This document shows positions 58,286-64,000 of a DNA stretch of 64,000 bases, one piece after another. Each line of letters opens with the position of its first letter. The stretch's first letter is position 1. The stretch lies in assembly GCF_004379255.2 (NCBI RefSeq), contig NC_056043.1, positions 496,001 to 560,000 of the forward strand, given 5' to 3'. Below the pieces are notes generated by a model. That model did not search any database. It was not told the DNA's origin and saw nothing but the letters and a program-made list of their open reading frames with translations. Source of the DNA: Salvia splendens. Lineage: Eukaryota; Streptophyta; Magnoliopsida; Lamiales; Lamiaceae. A program made the translations under genes and the position numbers.

Positions 58286-61200
58286 ACTCTCCCCCCCCCC
58301 CTTAGCGACGCCCTTGTCCTCAAGCGCAATATCTGGAAATCGCTTTCGAATTTCCGCCAATGGTTCCCACGAGGGTGACTGCGTTCCGTCCGACCAACGC
58401 ACCAAAACATGCTCTGTCGCCTCACCGTCATGCCACATCGTCTGTGACTCCAGAATGCTCACCGGGTGAGCAATGGGTCGGCTCCCACTAAACGCGGCCG
58501 GCAGGGGTACCACCTCGTCGCCTGCCACGAACGCCCGCAATAAGCTGACATGAAAAACATTATGCACGCGGCTGCCCTCGGGAAGGCGTAGCTTGTATGC
58601 CACCGGACCTATCTTCTCCATAATCTCAAAAGGCCCGTAAAATCGCTTCTCCAATTTAGAAGAAATCGGTTTTGCGACCGAATGCTGTCGATAAGGTTGC
58701 AACTTCAACCACACAAAGTCCCCCACCTCGAACTCAATGTGACGGCGGTGTTTATTCGCCGTCGCGGTCATTCGCTGTTGTGCCTTAAGGAGATTGCGGC
58801 GGAGATCCACCAAAAGGGCGCCTCGCTCCCTAATCAAATCAGCCACGTTGGGAGGTGTCCTGTTGGACGGCGGCGCCGCGACCAAAGTTGGAGGTTCCCG
58901 GCCATACAAGGCACGAAATGGTGACGTACCTAGTCCCGCATGATGAAAACAATTTAATGCTAATTCCGCCCAAGGCAGGAAGTTGGACCACGTAGACGGC
59001 CGGTCTGCCGTGAAGGCCCGGAGGTACTGCTCCAATCCTTTATTCCGAATCTCCGTCTGTCCGTCAGACTGTGGGTGGTAGGCTGTGGAGAAATTCAGCT
59101 TTGTGCCACTAAGGCGGAGGATCTCTTCCCAAACGGCATTCAAGAAAACCGGATCACGATCCGAAACCAATGTCTTTGGAAACCCGTGATGGCGGACCAC
59201 AGTATTGACGAAGAGATGCGCCACACGCACTGCATCGAAACGGGTGGGTAAGGCTGCGAAATGGGCGTACTTGGACAATCTATCCACTACTACCATGATA
59301 GTGGTATACCCGCGGGACTGCGGCAATCCGGTGATAAAGTCCATCGAGACGTCTTCCCAAACTTGAGTCGGAACGGGTAACGGTTGAAAGAGACCGGCCG
59401 GTTTCTGTGTCGAGTACTTAGTAGATTGACATACGACACACGCATCCACAAAGTCCCGCACTTCTTTCCGCATCTTGGGCCAATAAAATCCTGCTGCTAA
59501 CAAACGGAAAGTGCGCTCGTGGCCGGGATGACCGGCTAGCGGCGTACAATGATGTTCCTCCAGAAGTAGCTTCTTCATGGCCGACGATGGGCTGACAAGC
59601 ACTCTCCGGCCAAAATATATCAGGCCATCTGCCCAAGAGAAATGTGCCGGCGTCGCCCCTGACCTGATCTTCGCGGTCAGCTCCACCAACTCGGGAAATG
59701 TCGCGGTTTCCGTGCGAAGGACATCCAGCAGGCGCGGCAGTGGGTGAGCCACCGCTGTCAACAAAGCTGCCCCGGAGGCCGGGTCGTCCCCCGGCTCCGC
59801 TGTCTCGGCCGCTGGCGGCAAGTCAGATTCCTCGCGACGCGAGAGGGCGTCTGCCGCTTTATTTGATATTCCCTTCTTGTACTCAATCCTGAACTTGTAT
59901 CCGAGTAACTTTCGGACGTACATTTGCTGATCCGGAGTATGAACAATCTGTTGGAACAACTCTTTTAAGCTCTTCTGGTCAGAACGAATCACAAACTCCC
60001 TCCCCAACAAGTATTGTCGCCACTTTTGAACAGCTTCCACAATAGCAAACAACTCCTTGTGATAGGTGGAAGCGGCCTGCCTTCGGGGACCCAATTTCTT
60101 TCTAAAGAACGCGATGGGATGAGCGTCCTGAATGAGCACTGCCCCAATGCCCACATCCGAAGCGTCCGTCTCTATGCAAAACGGTTTAGAGAAGTCCGGG
60201 AGGCTCAAAACCGGAGCCGAGGTCATTGCCCGTTTGAGGGCCTCAAAGGCCATTGCTGCCGAGGCACCCCACTCGAATGAGTCCTTCTTAAGTAAATCAG
60301 TGAGCGGAGCCGCAATTATGGAATAGTTAGCGACGAAGCGTCGGTAATACCCGGTCAACCCCAAGAATCCCCGTAGCTGCTTCACTGACCGTGGAGTAGG
60401 CCATGCTGTCATCGCCTCTATCTTTGCCGGGTCCGCTTTCAAAAGACCATCCGTAATGAGGTGGCCTAAGTATTCGACCGTGGTGCTGCAGAACGAGCAC
60501 TTCGATAACTTAACAAAAAACTGGTGGGAATGTAATAGTGATAACACCTCTCGCAAGTGCTCGCAATGGGCCTCCAAGGACGGACTGTACACCAAAATAT
60601 CGTCAAAGAACACGATGACAAACTTTCGAAGGAGCGGCTGAAATATACTATTCATTGCAGCTTGAAACGTGGATGGCGCGTTTGTCAGACCGAAGGGCAT
60701 GACCAGAAATTCAAAATGGCCATCGTGGGTGCGGAAAGCGGTCTTAAAAATATCCTCCCCGTGCATCCGAATTTGGTGGTATCCGGATCGTAAGTCCAAC
60801 TTTGTAAAGAACCTCGCGGCCCCCAACTCGTCGAATAGTTCGTCTGCGGTTGGGATTGGGAAGTGGTCCGGAACAGTAGCCGAGTTCAGTGCGCGATAAT
60901 CTATGCAAAACCTGAAAGAGCCGTCCTTCTTACGAATCAACAAAACTGGGGACGAGAAAGGACTCTGGCTTCGCTGTATAATCCCTTGTTCTAACATCTC
61001 TTGCACCTGGCGCTCGATCTCGTTCTTTTGAAAGTAAGGGTACCGGTATGGCCGGACATTAACTGGCTTGGTGTTGGGTAGCAAATGAATTTTATGATCA
61101 AAAACTCTCTTAGGTGGCATTCCCACCGGCAAAGTAAACACCAGTTGATGAGCCTCCAATACTTCCCTGATTTGCGGCGGTAGGTCCGGTGGAAAAACTG

Positions 61201-63166
61201 GTTCGACGGCTAACAACTCCCCCGTCTCCGGTTCTGGCTCTAGAGTCACAATTTCATAGAATTCGTGTGCCGGAGAGTGGGCAGCTAGCAGCAACAACGA
61301 GTTCAAGGACAGCTGCTGCGGTCCCGGCATATCCCCCTTCAACACGATCGATTTCTCTCCTTGACGGAACTCCAAGGTCTTCCCCACAAAATCCGCCGAG
61401 ATCTTGCCTAGTGATTCGAGCCAATCCATCCCCAGAATCACGTCCGCCCCATGCACTTCCAGAATGTGTAAATCCACAAAAAACTGAACACCCTGCATAG
61501 TCAACTTCGTGCGACGAGACACGTGTGCACATAATAACGAGGCCCCGTTTCCAACATAAACCCGAAAGGGGCGAATAGGCGTCAAGGCGAGCTGCAGGCG
61601 CTCCGCAATCCGTGCGTGCAGGAAGTCATGGGTACTCCCTGTATCAATAAGTACGCTCACCTCCGTGGATCCAATATTCCCCGTCACACGGAACGGCCTA
61701 GACCGGCTGGTCCCGTGCAAAGAGTGCAAGTGAGATAAATCTTCCGTGATAACTTGATCATCGTGTACTTGGCACTCTGTATCCCGTTGCGTATCCTCGT
61801 CGTCCTCTTCCCCCACGTAGCATAACAATTTCACCGCACACACATGCCCAGGGGCATACTTCTCGGGACAATGCCAACACAACCCCTTCCGTGATCTCTC
61901 TGATTTCTCCGCCAGCGACACTCTGATTGGGGCGACCCGTGAGGATGTCGGCGGGACCCCAGTCTGTGGCGGGACAGAGCTACCCGGCGGCGTCCCCGTA
62001 GGAAGCCTGGTCTCCCGGCTCGGCCACTGCCGCTTCTGGAGGGCCGCGCTCTGCTGCGCTCGGTGCTCCTGACATGCTCCCAACCGCAGCGCCAGCGCCA
62101 TTGCTTCGGACAATGATTGTGGTTGCTGCAGCTCCACCGTCTCCTGGAGTGGCTGCTTAAGACCCTCAATAAAGATTGGGATCAATGCTTCATCTGAAAG
62201 ACCCTGGACCCTGTCCAAATACTTCTCAAAGGTGTTGTGGTATTCTGCAACAGAGCCCGTTTGTACCAATTTAGCAAGGGGACCCGTATAATTCTTGAAA
62301 CTCTGAGGATCAAATCGATGTCGCACGTCCTCCAAAAATTCGGGCCAAGTGACGTAGGGATTGTTCTTCTGGTAGTTAAAAATCCATTCCGCCGCCGGGG
62401 GTTCGAATAACATAACCGTGTAATGCAACCTGTCCTCCTCGGGCATCTGCTTGTGATTAAAGTAATATTCGACGCGGGATATCCAATTCGTTGCATTGGA
62501 GCCGTCGAAGTGAGGCGCCCGCATAGTCACCCCCGTGTTATCCTCTCCCCCGTGTCGAAAATTCGCGTGCTCCCGATGTCGAGGGCTATCCCAGGCCGTG
62601 GGCCGGCGGGGCAGGGGACCTTCCCTCACACGCGTCTGCGGCAGATCCCAACTCGTCGCGCGCCGCTGCCTTGTTCCGCACGGCACACCCTCCTCTCTAC
62701 GATAATCACGCCCTCGCTGCATGTCACCACGTCCCCCCCGTGGTGGTCGCCCTCCGCGATACCCGACTTGGTGTCGAGGGTTATATCCCCTCGGTTGCCC
62801 AGATGCGGCGCGATGAGAGCGATACTCGCGATCGTCCGAATCATACTCCTCGTTCGAGAATTCATCATCTTGCACGGGAGTACCCCCCAAATCATCCATC
62901 CTCCGATCTGACTTATCCATCCGTCGATCGGAATTATCCATACGCATCTCCAATTGATCAAATCGAGACATTATTCGATCAAAACCCTGTTTGATAGGGT
63001 CGTCGTCCCCATCACGCAGAATCTCGCGCGCCTGCTGCCGCGGTTGACTCGCGGTTTCCCGAAACACAACCCCAGATTGGCGGCGCGAAGATCCGATCCC
63101 CAATTCCGTCGCGTTGCCCCCAGTCAGCGGCGGGCGAGACGGGCTGTCGAAGTCCGGCACATCCAT
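58187..63166 (-). CDS. Chromovirus gag-pol polyprotein
   Basis: ATG at 63166; 1659 codons without interruption. Gag lies at ~210-420, with a CCHC-like knuckle CWHCPEKYAPGHVC (~427-440). The protease has LIDTGS (~505). The RT carries KLDLRSGYHQI and FFDDILVYS (~851). RNase H has ETDASD (~997). Integrase has an HHCC zinc module starting near 1200 and a core with MDFITGLPQSRGYTT, and the tail includes GDFVWLKLQPY. The chromodomain-like end, ~1568-1620, has VLVRWSDGTQSPSWEPL; the first aromatic cage residue is not evident. The frame runs through the 11-G polypurine tract and stops 99 bases inside the LTR. All catalytic motifs look intact, so the copy could be autonomous. Confidence 0.95.
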   Translation of the reverse strand: MDVPDFDSPSRPPLTGGNATELGIGSSRRQSGVVFRETASQPRQQAREILRDGDDDPIKQGFDRIMSRFDQLEMRMDNSDRRMDKSDRRMDDLGGTPVQDDEFSNEEYDSDDREYRSHRAASGQPRGYNPRHQVGYRGGRPPRGGRGDMQRGRDYRREEGVPCGTRQRRATSWDLPQTRVREGPLPRRPTAWDSPRHREHANFRHGGEDNTGVTMRAPHFDGSNATNWISRVEYYFNHKQMPEEDRLHYTVMLFEPPAAEWIFNYQKNNPYVTWPEFLEDVRHRFDPQSFKNYTGPLAKLVQTGSVAEYHNTFEKYLDRVQGLSDEALIPIFIEGLKQPLQETVELQQPQSLSEAMALALRLGACQEHRAQQSAALQKRQWPSRETRLPTGTPPGSSVPPQTGVPPTSSRVAPIRVSLAEKSERSRKGLCWHCPEKYAPGHVCAVKLLCYVGEEDDEDTQRDTECQVHDDQVITEDLSHLHSLHGTSRSRPFRVTGNIGSTEVSVLIDTGSTHDFLHARIAERLQLALTPIRPFRVYVGNGASLLCAHVSRRTKLTMQGVQFFVDLHILEVHGADVILGMDWLESLGKISADFVGKTLEFRQGEKSIVLKGDMPGPQQLSLNSLLLLAAHSPAHEFYEIVTLEPEPETGELLAVEPVFPPDLPPQIREVLEAHQLVFTLPVGMPPKRVFDHKIHLLPNTKPVNVRPYRYPYFQKNEIERQVQEMLEQGIIQRSQSPFSSPVLLIRKKDGSFRFCIDYRALNSATVPDHFPIPTADELFDELGAARFFTKLDLRSGYHQIRMHGEDIFKTAFRTHDGHFEFLVMPFGLTNAPSTFQAAMNSIFQPLLRKFVIVFFDDILVYSPSLEAHCEHLREVLSLLHSHQFFVKLSKCSFCSTTVEYLGHLITDGLLKADPAKIEAMTAWPTPRSVKQLRGFLGLTGYYRRFVANYSIIAAPLTDLLKKDSFEWGASAAMAFEALKRAMTSAPVLSLPDFSKPFCIETDASDVGIGAVLIQDAHPIAFFRKKLGPRRQAASTYHKELFAIVEAVQKWRQYLLGREFVIRSDQKSLKELFQQIVHTPDQQMYVRKLLGYKFRIEYKKGISNKAADALSRREESDLPPAAETAEPGDDPASGAALLTAVAHPLPRLLDVLRTETATFPELVELTAKIRSGATPAHFSWADGLIYFGRRVLVSPSSAMKKLLLEEHHCTPLAGHPGHERTFRLLAAGFYWPKMRKEVRDFVDACVVCQSTKYSTQKPAGLFQPLPVPTQVWEDVSMDFITGLPQSRGYTTIMVVVDRLSKYAHFAALPTRFDAVRVAHLFVNTVVRHHGFPKTLVSDRDPVFLNAVWEEILRLSGTKLNFSTAYHPQSDGQTEIRNKGLEQYLRAFTADRPSTWSNFLPWAELALNCFHHAGLGTSPFRALYGREPPTLVAAPPSNRTPPNVADLIRERGALLVDLRRNLLKAQQRMTATANKHRRHIEFEVGDFVWLKLQPYRQHSVAKPISSKLEKRFYGPFEIMEKIGPVAYKLRLPEGSRVHNVFHVSLLRAFVAGDEVVPLPAAFSGSRPIAHPVSILESQTMWHDGEATEHVLVRWSDGTQSPSWEPLAEIRKRFPDIALEDKGVAKGGGESCYECTRCTRPADNGDRSRGVGLRAVDGRDSRG
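58286..58302 (-). other. Polypurine tract of the chromovirus
   Basis: On the minus strand an 11-G run followed by agagt precedes the 3' LTR. It doubles as coding sequence (poly-Gly). Confidence 0.8.
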
Positions 63167-63170
63167 GAGT

Positions 63171-63189
63171 ACGGAATGAAAGCACCACT
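63171..63189 (-). other. Primer binding site region of the chromovirus
   Basis: Minus strand: agtggtgctttcattccgt directly follows the 5' LTR. The tggtgctttcatt core is the expected position and form of a tRNA 3'-end complement. I do not name the tRNA. Confidence 0.6.
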
Positions 63190-63781
63190 TGTTAAGAGGC
63201 TCCTGCTCCTAACGTGAATATCCTGACCAATTCCACCAAGTAACACTCGTTCCGGCGTCTTCAACCAGAAGATCGGCGGCTGAAACAAAATCTGGCGCGA
63301 AGATTCACTCTTCGTCGGCAGAAGGCAAAAGTTCAAAGTATTACGCAATTTCTTGGGCAAAATAATATTCTTCATTCATATCTTTTCGGAACAATGAAGA
63401 GCCCTATTTATAATCTATGGACCCTAGGGTTGATTCGACCTATCCTAATTACGTCGGGAAAGAACCAACAAAGAAAACCCGACGGAAAATAAAAGAAAAT
63501 AAAGTAATTTCCATAATAACTAAATAACTACCAAAAATAATAAAATAATAAAAAAAAAGACTCTAACTAAATCTAACTAGCTAAGGAATCGGTTGGGAGG
63601 CTTCAACCGATCTCTCGGCCTCAACTTCCTTCCCTCCGGGGCTGCGCTCGCCGGAGCCTGCGTATCTCCCTCCGTATGTTCCTCATCCTCGGCTGTCTCT
63701 ACCGTCGACTGCTCGCAAGCCGACTCCTCTGCTACGATCTCCGTTGTCGGCGGGGCGGGTACATCGGGTGCATTCCTAACA
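63190..63781 (-). repeat. 5' LTR of the chromovirus
   Basis: 592 bp. A TATA box (tataaatag on the minus strand, around 63404-63412) is the likely promoter core for element transcription towards lower coordinates. Confidence 0.95.
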
Positions 63782-63786
63782 ATAGG

Positions 63787-64000
63787 AGTATGTAGATTGA
63801 TTACCAAAGTGTGAGAATTAAAGAAGAATAAACGAAAGTGAATGTGAATTTTTGCAACTTGAGGTGAAATATACGATAAGTTTTAAAAATATTGTACAAA
63901 GATTGCGCACTGAATATTTTAGATCAAACGAAATGAAATTATTAAAATAAATCAGCATATACTTATGAAGACATTTGAAAAAAGTTACATAAAGAAATAC
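63787..64000. other. Right flank
   Basis: AT-rich, no feature recognised. Confidence 0.5.

Larger units (their letters stand above)
57694..63781 (-). mobile_element. Full-length Ty3/gypsy chromovirus
   Basis: Two 592-bp LTRs (57694-58285 and 63190-63781) flank one long gag-pol frame on the minus strand. The 5-bp TSD atagg is exact (57689-57693, 63782-63786). I count two LTR differences (T/C near 58139/63638; G/C near 58280/63776), so the insertion is young. A chromodomain-like C-terminus places it among chromoviruses. Confidence 0.96.

Noticed and set aside
58081..58431. 116-codon ORF overlapping the chromovirus pol end as a separate gene
   Set aside because: It begins as a shadow of pol and continues in the LTR; treated as a frame question in the findings.

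Overview
The window is plant nuclear DNA, most likely from an asterid eudicot. Four things point there: R1/RPP13-like CC-NB-ARC-LRR disease-resistance genes with plant-type introns, a 16-exon plant p300/CBP acetyltransferase (HAC1-like), full-length copia and chromovirus LTR retrotransposons, and several plant MITE families. Intergenic DNA is AT-rich. Species cannot be named from the sequence alone; Lamiales or Solanales is my guess. All functions are inferred from motifs read by eye.

Layout. 1-5337: right half of a Tat-lineage Ty3/gypsy retrotransposon, with the end of pol on +, a 3' untranslated zone full of tandem repeats, an intron-containing antisense ORF, a polypurine tract and a complete 718-bp 3' LTR. 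5648-6488: relic of an NLR leucine-rich-repeat region. 9475-13155 (+) and 14780-17725 (-): two apparently intact, tail-to-tail R1-like CNL genes of 883 and 855 codons. 17.8-21.6 kb: a repeat-rich spacer holding a hAT-type MITE, a SINE and a CACTA-type MITE, each with target-site duplications (TSDs) I can read. 21573-27006: a young copia element with seemingly identical LTRs. 27.1-42.5 kb: a tandem array of a second, divergent NLR family on the minus strand. It contains gene A (frameshifted), an extra CC exon A2, gene B (intact), fragment C and gene D (intact). 47244-55127 (-): the HAC1-like acetyltransferase, reconstructed exon by exon to 1731 aa. 57694-63781: a nearly intact chromovirus on the minus strand with 592-bp LTRs.

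How it fits together. The NLR genes are immune receptor candidates that grew by local duplication. The same spacer blocks, downstream blocks and non-coding leader exons recur around A, B and D, and transposons sit in these blocks, so paralogous blocks act as empty-site controls. The divergent family keeps the P-loop but has lost the usual MHD motif and has LDN in place of LDD at kinase-2. In A2, a duplicated CC exon has acquired a splice donor that would join it in frame to gene A. The acetyltransferase is ordinary single-copy chromatin machinery and marks the right edge of the immune cluster.
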